The notes below the pieces were generated by a model, which saw only the letters and a program-made list of their open reading frames with translations, was not told the origin of the DNA and made no database searches. This document shows positions 55,424 to 64,000 of a stretch of DNA of 64,000 nucleotides, piece after piece. Source of the DNA: Rossellomorea pakistanensis (lineage in GTDB: Bacteria; Bacillota; Bacilli; Bacillales; Bacillaceae_B); contig NZ_JAFBDZ010000002.1 of the NCBI RefSeq assembly GCF_016908495.1, positions 124,001-188,000 on the forward strand, in the 5' to 3' direction. A program made the translations under genes and the position numbers. How positions within the stretch are numbered: position 1 is the stretch's first letter; each line of letters starts with the position of its first letter.

Positions 55424-56065
55424 ATGAAATTTTTTATTGATACAGCAAATATGGAGGAAATTAAAGAAGCACATGAGTGGGGGATCATTTCTGGAGTCAC
55501 AACAAACCCATCTCTTGTCGCGAAAGAGAAGGACGTATCCTTTCATGATCGCTTACAAGAAATTACAGAGCTAGTAGATGGTTCCGTAAGTGCAGAAGTG
55601 ATTGCATTAGACGCGGAAGGAATGATTAAAGAGGGAAGAGAGCTTGCCAAGATTGCGCCAAATATTACTGTAAAGGTCCCGATGACTCCAGATGGGTTGA
55701 AGGCAACGGCTGTATTTGCTAAAGAAGGAATCAAGACAAACGTAACATTAATTTTTAGTGCGAATCAAGCTTTACTTGCAGCAAGAGCTGGAGCATCCTA
55801 TGTATCTCCATTCTTAGGCCGTTTAGATGACATTGGTCATGATGGGCTTGAGCTTATTTCAAAAATTGCCGAGATTTTTGCTATACATGGAATTGAATCT
55901 GAAATTATCGCGGCGTCGATTCGCCATCCTCAACATATTACAGAGGCAGCATTGAGAGGAGCAGATATCTCAACGACACCATTTAAAGTGCTAAAGCAAA
56001 TATTCCATCACCCATTAACAGACAAAGGAATCGAAGCATTCTTAAAGGATTGGAATAATCGCTAG
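55424..56065 (+). CDS. tal: Transaldolase (TalA/FSA family)
   Basis: 213 residues: short transaldolase-like subfamily with GVTTNPSLV at 24-32 and the Schiff-base lysine K84 in NITVKVPMT. Pentose phosphate pathway; some members have fructose-6-phosphate aldolase activity. B. subtilis YwjH homologue by position. Confidence 0.95.
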   Translation: MKFFIDTANMEEIKEAHEWGIISGVTTNPSLVAKEKDVSFHDRLQEITELVDGSVSAEVIALDAEGMIKEGRELAKIAPNITVKVPMTPDGLKATAVFAKEGIKTNVTLIFSANQALLAARAGASYVSPFLGRLDDIGHDGLELISKIAEIFAIHGIESEIIAASIRHPQHITEAALRGADISTTPFKVLKQIFHHPLTDKGIEAFLKDWNNR

Positions 56066-56243
56066 AAGCAGAGCATAAAATGTAGGTCATTTGGTTTATT
56101 CTAAAAAAAATCTATTCACCTATACATGTTTTTTGTATAAATGTATAAACTAGTAGACAATACCTCGTAGAATCTTCCCAAATGGAAAAATAATCCTATA
56201 GTATATCTTCGCAACGATCAACAAGATTTGGAAGGAGTCTAAA

Positions 56244-57530
56244 ATGGAAAAGCTTAAAATTGCAGGAGGCTATCCGCTAAAAGGGACGATTAAAGTTAGT
56301 GGTGCTAAAAATAGTGCAGTAGCCTTGATCCCGGCAACCATTCTTGCCGACTCTCCGGTAACAATAGAAGGATTACCTGAAATTTCAGATGTCCTCACAT
56401 TACAATCATTGCTAGAAGAAATCGGTGGCACCGTTTCTTTTGAAGATGGGGAAATGAGAGTGGATCCTTCAGAAATGATATCAATGCCTTTGCCAAGTGG
56501 AAAAGTGAAAAAGCTTAGAGCTTCCTATTATCTTATGGGGGCAATGCTAGGGCGCTTCAAAAAGGCGGCGATTGGATTGCCTGGGGGATGTCACTTAGGG
56601 CCACGTCCGATTGACCAGCATATTAAAGGATTTGAGGCACTTGGAGCAGAAGTCACAAATGAACAAGGAGCCATCTATCTTAGAGCAGATGAATTAAGAG
56701 GGGCTCGTATCTATCTTGACGTTGTTAGTGTTGGGGCTACGATTAACATTATGCTAGCAGCCGTAAGAGCTAAAGGTAGAACGATTATTGAAAACGCGGC
56801 AAAGGAGCCAGAAATTATTGATGTTGCCACTCTATTAACAAATATGGGTGCTAAGATAAAAGGCGCAGGAACAGACGTCATTCGTATTGACGGTGTGGAA
56901 GAGTTAAGCGGCTGCCGTCATACAATCATTCCTGATCGAATTGAAGCAGGAACTTATATGATCCTAGCAGCTGCAAGTGGATCGGGTGTGTTGATCGATA
57001 ATGTGATTCCACTTCACTTAGAATCGCTTATTGCAAAGTTAAGAGAAATGAAAGTGCCAATTGAAGTTGGAGCTGAACAAGTATTTATTGGAAAGGCGGA
57101 TCATATCAACTCTGTTGATATTAAGACTCTCGTATATCCTGGCTTTCCGACGGATCTTCAACAGCCGTTTACAACACTTTTGACAAAAGCAGAGGGTTCG
57201 GCGGTCGTCACGGATACGATCTATTCTGCTAGGTTTAAGCATATAGATGAACTGAGACGGATGAATGCCAATATTAAAGTAGAAGGCCGGTCAGCCATTG
57301 TAAATGGACCTATACAGCTTCAAGGAGCGAAAGTGAAAGCTAGCGACCTAAGAGCTGGAGCAGCATTGGTAATAGCTGGACTGTTAGCAGAAGGAATAAC
57401 AGAAGTCACGGGCTTAGAGCATATTGATAGAGGATATAGTAACCTAGTTGAAAAACTAGAAGGTTTAGGTGCAACCATTTGGCGTGAAAAAATGTCGGCA
57501 GAAGAGCTGGAACAATTGAAAAGTTCTTAG
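56244..57530 (+). CDS. murAB: UDP-GlcNAc 1-carboxyvinyltransferase (second MurA)
   Basis: 428 residues with K22-N23 ([11 protein letters not shown]), and the PEP-binding C116 in [18 protein letters not shown], and [16 protein letters not shown] at the end. First committed step of peptidoglycan. Location between tal and glpX identifies it as the MurAB (MurZ) paralogue of Bacilli rather than MurAA. Fosfomycin target. Confidence 0.94.
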   Translation: MEKLKIAGGYPLKGTIKVSGAKNSAVALIPATILADSPVTIEGLPEISDVLTLQSLLEEIGGTVSFEDGEMRVDPSEMISMPLPSGKVKKLRASYYLMGAMLGRFKKAAIGLPGGCHLGPRPIDQHIKGFEALGAEVTNEQGAIYLRADELRGARIYLDVVSVGATINIMLAAVRAKGRTIIENAAKEPEIIDVATLLTNMGAKIKGAGTDVIRIDGVEELSGCRHTIIPDRIEAGTYMILAAASGSGVLIDNVIPLHLESLIAKLREMKVPIEVGAEQVFIGKADHINSVDIKTLVYPGFPTDLQQPFTTLLTKAEGSAVVTDTIYSARFKHIDELRRMNANIKVEGRSAIVNGPIQLQGAKVKASDLRAGAALVIAGLLAEGITEVTGLEHIDRGYSNLVEKLEGLGATIWREKMSAEELEQLKSS

Positions 57531-57653
57531 TAGGTTTTAAAAATAGTAAAAAATAAACCATCCTACTTCTAATATTGTGTTACAATATATTCGATAATAT
57601 GTTATACAAATATGCAGATATTAACGTATTTGTGACACGGGAGGCAAAAACAG

Positions 57654-58616
57654 ATGGAAAGAAGTTTATCGATGGAGCTTGTTCGTGTAACAGAAGGTGC
57701 TGCACTAGCTTCTGCACGATGGATGGGAAGAGGAAAGAAAGACGAAGCGGATGATGCTGCAACATCTGCCATGCGAGATGTTTTTGATACAGTCCCTATG
57801 AAAGGGACAGTAGTCATTGGGGAAGGAGAAATGGATGAAGCCCCAATGTTATATATTGGAGAAAAGTTAGGAACTGGCTATGGACCTCGAGTAGATGTAG
57901 CTGTTGACCCATTAGAAGGAACGAATATTTTAGCAGCTGGAGGCTGGAATGCATTAGCCGTCCTAGCTGTAGCCGATCATGGAAATTTGTTACATGCTCC
58001 AGACATGTATATGGAAAAGATCGCAGTAGGACCGGAAGCAGTAGGACAAGTTGATATTAATGCTTCGGTTTTAGATAACCTAAAAGCAGTAGCAAAGGCT
58101 AAAAATAAAGATATAGAAGATGTTGTGGCAACCGTTCTAGATCGGGAACGTCATCAGCATATTATTGCTCAGTTAAGAGAAGCAGGTGCAAGAATTAAAC
58201 TGATTAATGATGGGGATGTAGCAGGGGCTATGAATACTGCTTTTGACCATACAGGCGTTGACATCCTTTTCGGATCTGGTGGAGCACCAGAAGGAGTTCT
58301 ATCAGCTGTCGCACTTAAATGTTTAGGTGGGGAAATCCAAGGGAAACTGCTTCCTCAAAATGATGCCGAATTAGAACGCTGCATCGGAATGGGATTAGAT
58401 GTAAACAAAGTTTTACGTATGGAAGACCTAGTATGCGGGGATGATGCCATTTTCGCTGCTACAGGAGTTACAGACGGAGAGTTATTGCGTGGGGTTCAAT
58501 TAAAAGGCTCGCATGGGTTAACACACTCTGTTGTTATGAGAGCGAAGTCAGGAACGGTTCGTTTTATTGATGGGCGCCACAGCTTAAAGAAAAAACCTAA
58601 TTTAGTCATCAAGTAA
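57654..58616 (+). CDS. glpX: Fructose-1,6-bisphosphatase, class II
   Basis: A 320-residue Glp[30 protein letters not shown] (metal and phosphate site) and [12 protein letters not shown]. Gluconeogenic FBP hydrolysis. Just upstream of rho as in B. subtilis. Confidence 0.94.
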   Translation: MERSLSMELVRVTEGAALASARWMGRGKKDEADDAATSAMRDVFDTVPMKGTVVIGEGEMDEAPMLYIGEKLGTGYGPRVDVAVDPLEGTNILAAGGWNALAVLAVADHGNLLHAPDMYMEKIAVGPEAVGQVDINASVLDNLKAVAKAKNKDIEDVVATVLDRERHQHIIAQLREAGARIKLINDGDVAGAMNTAFDHTGVDILFGSGGAPEGVLSAVALKCLGGEIQGKLLPQNDAELERCIGMGLDVNKVLRMEDLVCGDDAIFAATGVTDGELLRGVQLKGSHGLTHSVVMRAKSGTVRFIDGRHSLKKKPNLVIK

Positions 58617-59074
58617 AACAGAAAAGGTTAGACTTGGGGGGATTGAATTTTGACTTCCGGTCTTCCCTCTATCTGCTTATTTAAGGCTCTTTTCCTAAGG
58701 TTGTTTCATATGAGTTGCGAGTTTTTTACATTAGGAAATAGGCAAATCACATATTCAATACCTATCGATTACGATCAAAATGGTTCTCGGACTGAAAAAT
58801 ACCATTAAAAAAGATTAAAAAATATATAAATGGTACGGGTTTCCCTCATATTCCGTATCTTTCCTTCCTTTTTATCGATTCCAATGATTGATTCTTTTAT
58901 CATTATGTGGTTAAAATAGTAATTGCTTTCTTCAATGTATCTTATAAAAATAGCTTCTGATTATTCTTCAGTCATACTATTTTCCAACAATACTCCTACC
59001 ATTGTTCTTTTTCTTTTTTACATTTCTAAAAAATTACATATGGTAGAACGAATAAAATAAAGAGTGGTGTCATT
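58617..59074 (+). other. Long untranslated region before rho
   Basis: 458 bases with no gene. Stretches such as GGTTTCCCTCATATTCC and CTTTCCTTCCTTTTTATC, and TTGTTCTTTTTCTTTTTT, are pyrimidine-rich and G-poor, a possible Rho loading region for autoregulation, as B. subtilis rho controls itself through its leader. No hairpin with T run seen. Confidence 0.5.
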
Positions 59075-60346
59075 ATGGCAGAGTTAACGATTTCTAGTTT
59101 AGAAAATATGAAATTAAAAGAGCTTTATGAACTCGCTAGAGAATATAAGGTTTCCTATTACAGTAAATTAACAAAAAGAGAATTGATTTTCGCAATTTTA
59201 AAAGCGCGTGCAGAACAAGAAGGATATTTCTTCATGGAAGGTGTATTAGAAATAATTCAATCAGAAGGATTCGGATTCCTTCGACCTATTAACTACTCAC
59301 CTAGCTCAGAAGATATTTATATTTCGGCGTCGCAAATTCGTCGTTTTGATTTAAGAAACGGTGATAAAGTATCTGGTAAAGTACGTCCTCCAAAAGAGAA
59401 CGAGCGTTATTTCGGTTTACTTCACGTGGAAATGGTGAATGGCGAAGAGCCTGAAGCATCTAAAGAGCGTGTTCATTTCCCTGCATTAACTCCATTATAT
59501 CCAGATCGCCAAATCATGTTAGAGACAAGCCCATCGAAGATTTCAACTCGTATTATGGATTTGATTTCCCCCGTCGGCTTTGGTCAGCGTGGATTGATTG
59601 TAGCCCCGCCAAAAGCTGGTAAAACAATGCTATTAAAGGAAATTGCCAATTCAATTACGAGGAATAACCCTGAGGCAGAACTCATTATCTTATTAATAGA
59701 TGAACGCCCAGAGGAAGTGACCGATATTGAACGCTCGGTTGAAGCAGAGGTAGTCAGCTCTACGTTTGATGAGGTACCTGAGAACCACATTAAAGTGGCA
59801 GAGCTTGTCCTTGAAAGAGCCATGCGTTTAGTTGAGCATAAGCGTGATGTTATTATCTTAATGGATAGTATCACTCGTTTAGCTCGTGCTTATAACCTTG
59901 TTATTCCCCCAAGTGGTCGTACATTATCAGGAGGGATTGATCCAGCCGCATTCCACCGTCCAAAAAGATTCTTCGGTGCAGCGCGTAATATCGAAGAAGG
60001 CGGTAGCTTAACTGTTCTAGCAACTGCTCTTGTTGATACTGGGTCTCGTATGGACGATGTTATTTATGAAGAATTTAAAGGGACTGGGAATATGGAACTT
60101 CATCTTGATCGTTCTCTTGCAGAAAGACGTATTTTCCCAGCTATCGATATTCGTCGTTCTGGAACAAGAAAAGAAGAACTCCTTATTGCTCCTGAAAACC
60201 TTGAGAGACTATGGGCAATTAGAAAAGTAATGGCAGATGCTCCGGATTTCGCAGAGAAATTCATTCGTAAGCTAAAACAATCTAAGACCAACGAAGAATT
60301 TTTCGAAACACTTCATGAACAGTCAAAAGCTAGAAGTCGGAACTAG
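59075..60346 (+). CDS. rho: Transcription termination factor Rho
   Basis: 423 residues: N-terminal helix bundle ([27 protein letters not shown] in part), a CSD RNA-binding domain ([18 protein letters not shown]), and ATPase with [32 protein letters not shown] and the R loop SGGIDP. Hexameric RNA helicase. Confidence 0.97.
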   Translation: MAELTISSLENMKLKELYELAREYKVSYYSKLTKRELIFAILKARAEQEGYFFMEGVLEIIQSEGFGFLRPINYSPSSEDIYISASQIRRFDLRNGDKVSGKVRPPKENERYFGLLHVEMVNGEEPEASKERVHFPALTPLYPDRQIMLETSPSKISTRIMDLISPVGFGQRGLIVAPPKAGKTMLLKEIANSITRNNPEAELIILLIDERPEEVTDIERSVEAEVVSSTFDEVPENHIKVAELVLERAMRLVEHKRDVIILMDSITRLARAYNLVIPPSGRTLSGGIDPAAFHRPKRFFGAARNIEEGGSLTVLATALVDTGSRMDDVIYEEFKGTGNMELHLDRSLAERRIFPAIDIRRSGTRKEELLIAPENLERLWAIRKVMADAPDFAEKFIRKLKQSKTNEEFFETLHEQSKARSRN

Positions 60347-60491
60347 ATGAATTTTATCCAAATTTGGATAGGATTTTCCGAAGTCTTGATGTAGAAAAAT
60401 TCCGTTAGATCGACATTGAGATGATGCACAATACGATTCTTTTTTGACAAGAGTTTACAGTAAAGTGGAAGTCAATAAAGCGATAATCGGG

Positions 60492-60520
60492 TTGCAAATG
60501 TCCCATCTCCTTGTTATAAT
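60492..60520 (+). promoter_or_regulatory. rpmE promoter
   Basis: TTGCAA and TATAAT, 17-base spacer. A leader of about 125 bases follows, with an ATGCG...CGCAT outer stem at 60545-60593, consistent with an L31 autoregulatory leader; the latter is inference. Confidence 0.65.
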
Positions 60521-60652
60521 ATTTTTTGTGTGATTAACGAATTGGATGCGGTAAGGGGCTGGCTATCACTCTCATGCTTATGCTCATATCGCATATTATC
60601 TCGAATATATAACTCTGTTTCAGATGATTCAGGGCGGAAGGAGATGAAAAGA

Positions 60653-60859
60653 ATGAAAACAGGAATTCATCCTAAATACCAAAAGATCAAAGTTTCTTGT
60701 GCATGTGGAAATGAGTTCGAAAGCGGATCAGTATCTGACGAAATTCGCGTAGAGGTTTGCTCTGAATGCCATCCATTCTACACTGGTCGTCAAAAATTCG
60801 CTGACGCTGGCGGACGTGTTGATCGTTTCAACAAAAAATACGGCCTTAAGCAAAAATAA
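60653..60859 (+). CDS. rpmE: Ribosomal protein L31 (zinc-binding type)
   Basis: 68 residues from ATG 60653 (AAGGAG nine bases upstream; ATG 60644 is too close). Zinc cysteines in SCACGN and [10 protein letters not shown] mark the C-plus type A L31, which in Bacillus is displaced by the YtiA type on zinc starvation. Ends NKKYGLKQK. Confidence 0.95.
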   Translation: MKTGIHPKYQKIKVSCACGNEFESGSVSDEIRVEVCSECHPFYTGRQKFADAGGRVDRFNKKYGLKQK

Positions 60860-60880
60860 TTTTGCGAGAGTTCATAAGAA

Positions 60881-60923
60881 CAGGAGAAGAGTTGAGAATG
60901 TGTGTTAACACTTCTTCTTCTCC
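60881..60923 (+). terminator. rpmE terminator
   Basis: AGGAGAAGAGTTGAG and CTTCTTCTTCTCCT pair with an inner GTGTTAACAC arm, followed by TTCTTT. Confidence 0.8.
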
Positions 60924-60947
60924 TTTCTTTATAGCTAATTTATAAAA

Positions 60948-61052
60948 AACGGGGTTGTCCCATAAGGGTCCGGAACCACTTTGATCGTCATATATAGTAG
61001 ATGTTTCGAGGGGTTCCTGACACCTTGGTTTTGGGACATCCCTTTTTTTATC
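60948..61052. repeat. Long palindromic terminator-like repeat, copy A4
   Basis: ACGGGGTTGTCCCATAAGGG pairs with GGGACATCCCTTTTTT; includes GGTCCGGAACCACTTTGATC, matching A2, and TTCCTGACACCTTGGTTTTGG, matching A3. Follows the rpmE terminator. Confidence 0.85.
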
Positions 61053-61262
61053 CCTTCATGTAAGGTAAATATTTGTTGAAGCTGAGAGGAAGCCTAAAGG
61101 GTATACCTCTTTTTTTCTGAAAAAGTTGGGCATTCTACCCTTATCATTACATAGAATGCTGTCGTTTTATTTGAAATTGAAATGATATTTATTATATAGA
61201 TAGGTAAACATTTTTACGGGGTTAAGGAAAGAGTTATTGCAAGGAAGGAGAGGGGCCCTTTC

Positions 61263-61877
61263 ATGTACGTCATGAAGCAAACAGGTTGGTTAGAGGTAAT
61301 TTGTGGAAGTATGTTTTCTGGAAAGTCGGAAGAATTGATTCGCCGTGTGAGAAGATCCCAATTTGCTAAACAGGAAATTGCCGTATTTAAACCTAAGTTA
61401 GATAATCGTTATAGTGAGGAAGAGGTGGTCTCGCATAACGGAACGTCTGTCATTGCAAACCCAATTGAGTCGTCAAGACAGATTTTAAATGAGGTTTCGG
61501 CAAGTATTGATGTTGTTGCTATAGATGAAATTCAATTCTTTGATGATGAGATTATCCACGTTGTACAAACATTAGCAAATAGAGGCTACCGTGTGATTAC
61601 TGCAGGTTTAGATCAAGACTTTCGAGGAGAACCATTCGGGCCAATGCCAAAGCTGATGGCCATTGCCGAACAGGTGACAAAACTTCAGGCAGTTTGTGCA
61701 GTTTGCGGTTCACCAGCGAGTCGAACACAAAGGTTAATTGACGGGGAGCCGGCATGCTACGATGATCCCATCATTTTAGTTGGCGCATCAGAAGCCTATG
61801 AACCTCGTTGCCGACATCACCACGAAGTTCCTAAAGGACTAAGCTTAAAAGCAGAAGAAGCCATTAAAAATATTTGA
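61263..61877 (+). CDS. tdk: Thymidine kinase
   Basis: A 204-residue type II kinase: P loop GSMFSGKS (15-22), [24 protein letters not shown] lasso region, zinc cysteines CAVCG and a C-terminal CRHHHE. Salvages thymidine to dTMP. AAGGAGAGG precedes ATG. Confidence 0.96.
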   Translation: MYVMKQTGWLEVICGSMFSGKSEELIRRVRRSQFAKQEIAVFKPKLDNRYSEEEVVSHNGTSVIANPIESSRQILNEVSASIDVVAIDEIQFFDDEIIHVVQTLANRGYRVITAGLDQDFRGEPFGPMPKLMAIAEQVTKLQAVCAVCGSPASRTQRLIDGEPACYDDPIILVGASEAYEPRCRHHHEVPKGLSLKAEEAIKNI

Positions 61878-61886
61878 ATTTTTTCT

Positions 61887-61918
61887 TAAAGCCCCAGGAA
61901 TTGCCTGTGGCTTTTTTT
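61887..61918 (+). terminator. tdk terminator
   Basis: AAAGCCCCAGG pairs with CCTGTGGCTTT (one mismatch) followed by T. Confidence 0.85.
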
Positions 61919-62017
61919 AGATATCTAAATCGGCGAATCCAGTCCCTGCACAACGGTGATGATGGATTTTTCAGCATAACCTTCTTTAGGATAGGACATT
62001 CTAAGGGCAGGAGGTGT

Positions 62018-62461
62018 ATGAAGTTGAAGAAGTTTTTATTTTTGCTCATGGTCATGGTCCTGGTTTCAGGCTGTGGAGTACAGAATGATTCTTCGTATGT
62101 GCGAAACGAAGATCAGCATGGAAGGCAGTTTGTGGATAATGATTTAGATAGAGAGGAAATAGATGAACGACAGCTAGAAACCGTTAGAAATAATACAAAT
62201 CAAAACCCAAACTTCCTCGACCTCTCGGATAGTCAACCAACAAACGGGACTGATATTAATAAAGCCCGTGAAGTGGTCGAGTATTATACAGATTATGAGG
62301 CTGATGAGGTATGGATAAACGGTAAACAAATGTGGGTAACCGCTCATACAAGAAAAGAAATGACTCCTGCAGAAAGAGACCGTGAAGAAGCTAAGCTGCA
62401 TAAACGATTAGTTAAAGCTATTCCTCGATATAAAATTGAAGTTCAAATTAAAGAACGCTAA
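62018..62461 (+). CDS. Lipoprotein, YhcN/YlaJ-like
   Basis: 147 residues with a signal peptide and lipobox LVSGC (cleavage before Cys about 17). The C-terminal half, INKAREVVEYYTDYEADEVWINGKQMWVTAH to YKIEVQIKER, has the shape of the sporulation lipoprotein YhcN/YlaJ domain; match is by pattern and moderately sure. GGAGG is only three bases from ATG 62018, so TTG 62024 could be the start. Replaces ywkF position before prfA. Confidence 0.7.
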   Translation: MKLKKFLFLLMVMVLVSGCGVQNDSSYVRNEDQHGRQFVDNDLDREEIDERQLETVRNNTNQNPNFLDLSDSQPTNGTDINKAREVVEYYTDYEADEVWINGKQMWVTAHTRKEMTPAERDREEAKLHKRLVKAIPRYKIEVQIKER

Positions 62462-62462
62462 A

Positions 62463-62539
62463 AAAGGGTCTGAAACCAGATTTTTTAAGGGAGATGGTTA
62501 AAACAATTTTCCCCTTTTAATCAGGTTTCAGGCCTTTTT
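62463..62539 (+). terminator. Terminator after the lipoprotein gene
   Basis: GGGTCTGAAACCAGA and TCAGGTTTCAGGCC pair, with an inner AAGGGAGATGG/CCCCTT arm and a TTTTT run. Confidence 0.75.
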
Positions 62540-62618
62540 CACTCATCCATGTTCTTGTTTTTCTATTGTCCTTATAATATAATTAGAATGTTATGGATTA
62601 AAATTGAGGTGAATAGCT

Positions 62619-63689
62619 GTGTTTGATCGTTTACAAGCAGTGGAAGATCGCTACGAGAAGTTAAATGAACTTTTAAGTGATCCAGAAATTGTGAATGACC
62701 CTAAAAAGCTAAGAGAATATTCAAAAGAACAATCGGACATCCAAGAAACAGTGGAAGTTTATCGACAATATAAAGATATTACTCAGCAATTTAAAGATGC
62801 TAAAGCAATGTTAGAAGAGAAATTAGATGCTGACATGCGGGAAATGGTTAAAGAAGAGGTTTCTGAGCTTGAAGAGCAGATTGAACCACTTGAAGAAAAG
62901 CTAAAGTTCTTATTGATACCTAAAGACCCGAACGATGATAAGAACGTAATCATGGAGGTTCGTGGTGCTGCCGGTGGAGATGAGGCTGCATTATTCGCTG
63001 GTGATTTGTATCGTATGTACAGCCGTTATGCAGAATCACAGGGCTGGAAAATTGAAATTATGGAATCGAACTCAACGGGAGTTGGAGGATATAAAGAAAT
63101 CATCTTCATGATCAATGGTAGCGGAGCTTATTCTAAAATGAAGTATGAAAATGGGGCACATCGTGTTCAACGTGTTCCAGAAACAGAATCTGGCGGGCGG
63201 ATCCATACTTCGACAGCGACTGTTGCTTGCTTACCTGAGGCAGAAGAAGTAGAAGTAGATATTCATGAAAAAGACATTCGTGTCGATACATTTGCATCTA
63301 GTGGACCTGGTGGACAAAGCGTTAACACGACCATGTCTGCCGTTCGTTTAACGCATGTTCCGACAGGGGTAGTCGTTTCTTGTCAGGATGAAAAATCCCA
63401 AATTAAGAACAAAGAAAAAGCGATGAAAGTACTACGTGCTCGTATTTATGATAAATTCCAACGGGAAGCACAAGCAGAGTACGATGCGACTCGTAAATCT
63501 GCGGTTGGAACAGGGGACCGTTCTGAACGAATCCGTACCTACAATTTCCCACAAAATCGTGTGACGGACCATAGAATCGGATTAACGATTCAAAAGCTAG
63601 ATCAGATTTTAGAAGGTAAGATGGATGAGGTTATCGATGCTCTTATCTTTGAAGATCAATCTAAAAAGCTAGAAAGAATGGAAGAATAA
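62619..63689 (+). CDS. prfA: Peptide chain release factor 1
   Basis: 356 residues: coiled N-terminal domain, PxT-type stop-codon anticodon region ([17 protein letters not shown]), and the GGQ loop in [12 protein letters not shown]. Releases at UAA and UAG. GTG start with GAGGTGA. prmC, which methylates the GGQ Gln, overlaps its stop. Confidence 0.97.
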   Translation: MFDRLQAVEDRYEKLNELLSDPEIVNDPKKLREYSKEQSDIQETVEVYRQYKDITQQFKDAKAMLEEKLDADMREMVKEEVSELEEQIEPLEEKLKFLLIPKDPNDDKNVIMEVRGAAGGDEAALFAGDLYRMYSRYAESQGWKIEIMESNSTGVGGYKEIIFMINGSGAYSKMKYENGAHRVQRVPETESGGRIHTSTATVACLPEAEEVEVDIHEKDIRVDTFASSGPGGQSVNTTMSAVRLTHVPTGVVVSCQDEKSQIKNKEKAMKVLRARIYDKFQREAQAEYDATRKSAVGTGDRSERIRTYNFPQNRVTDHRIGLTIQKLDQILEGKMDEVIDALIFEDQSKKLERMEE

Positions 63690-64000
63690 TGCTTCCTTTT
63701 TCAACTGTGTTTGAAGCCCTTAAATGGGCTTCTTCTTTTTTAAAAGAACAGAGCCGTGACGAGAATGTGGGAGAAATTTATTTAATGTATTTGTTAGAGA
63801 TGAATCGTGCACAGCTATTGGCAAACTTAAGAATGGAGCTTTCTGAATCGCAGGTGGAGCTTTTTTTGAAAGGGATACATGAACATGTCAATGGAGTGCC
63901 GATCCAACATCTAATAGGGTATGAAGAATTTTACGGTAGAAGATTTTTAGTAAACAATGATGTGCTTATTCCTCGCCCCGAGACCGAAGAATTGGTTTAT
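63689..64000 (+). CDS. prmC: Peptide release factor glutamine methyltransferase PrmC (partial)
   Basis: The first 104 codons, ending at the window edge. N-terminal helical domain ([53 protein letters not shown]) and the start of the catalytic part PRPETEELV are diagnostic. The ATG overlaps prfA TAA by one base. Methylates the GGQ glutamine of PrfA and PrfB. Confidence 0.93.
   Translation, partial: MLPFSTVFEALKWASSFLKEQSRDENVGEIYLMYLLEMNRAQLLANLRMELSESQVELFLKGIHEHVNGVPIQHLIGYEEFYGRRFLVNNDVLIPRPETEELVY

Overview
The window reads as chromosome of a low-GC, endospore-forming member of the Bacillaceae. It carries gerQ, cwlJ, spo0F, rsfA and pbpG, the bacillithiol gene bshB2, and a gene order that follows the Bacillus subtilis segment ywdB/ung/ywdI/ywdK/gerQ/cwlJ - hemQ/pta/lipL/rsfA/ywfO/ywgA - ywhBCD/pbpG/speEB - ywiB/argS - uvsE/ywjE/fadF/acdA/rpoE/pyrG/ywjG/spo0F/fba/tal/murAB/glpX/rho/rpmE/tdk/prfA/prmC. 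It is not B. subtilis itself: several blocks are inserted and the intergenic regions are rich in repeats. A perfect 16-bp parS palindrome next to ung supports an origin-proximal location. Species cannot be fixed from the sequence alone.

Layout. 0-2.4 kb: bshB2-yojF and pdxK on the minus strand. 2.5-7.0 kb: an inserted response regulator, sensor kinase and three-gene ABC exporter of the lantibiotic-immunity/bacitracin type. 7.1-8.4 kb: mobA-moaE-moaD. 8.6-9.5 kb: a YflT-like stress protein and a decayed phospholipase D gene. 9.5-12.1 kb: a DUF4230 protein, ung, a Cys-rich small protein, ywdI, ywdK. 12.5-14.5 kb: gerQ-cwlJ and hemQ (minus). 14.8-21.7 kb: pta with a cre site, a DUF421 membrane protein, lipL, rsfA, a DUF1450 protein, ywfO, ywgA. 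22-26.2 kb: ywhB, ywhC, ywhD, pbpG. 26.7-31.3 kb: speE-speB, ywiB-argS, a XapX peptide. 31.5-33.8 kb: uvsE and a cardiolipin synthase (minus). 34-45.1 kb: fadF, an mmgA/mmgB/mmgC-like set, acdA, a TetR regulator and fused icmF, a fatty-acid and branched acyl-CoA block with two FadR-like operators and a perfect cre site. 45.5-48.2 kb: a small membrane protein, rpoE and pyrG, the last with a classical GGGCTC start and an attenuator. 48.5-52.4 kb: a SAM-I riboswitch controlling a ribose-type ABC importer, inserted where B. subtilis has nothing. 53.2-64 kb: ywjG, spo0F, fba, tal, murAB, glpX, rho, rpmE, tdk, a lipoprotein, prfA and the start of prmC.

Between the genes lie at least seven families of structured repeats: long terminator-like palindromes after 3' ends, GGACGGTCC hairpins, GCTCCAGCGCC/GGCGCTTCCGC elements, GTCCGTCACTCCC elements clustered around the SAM-riboswitch operon, a 130-bp G element, TTTTCGTAA/TTTACGAAAA-ended elements, and three arrays of exactly 21-bp-phased short direct repeats. 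The least expected items are the SAM-riboswitch importer, with a Zur-like sequence over its -10 box, and the phased 21-bp arrays.
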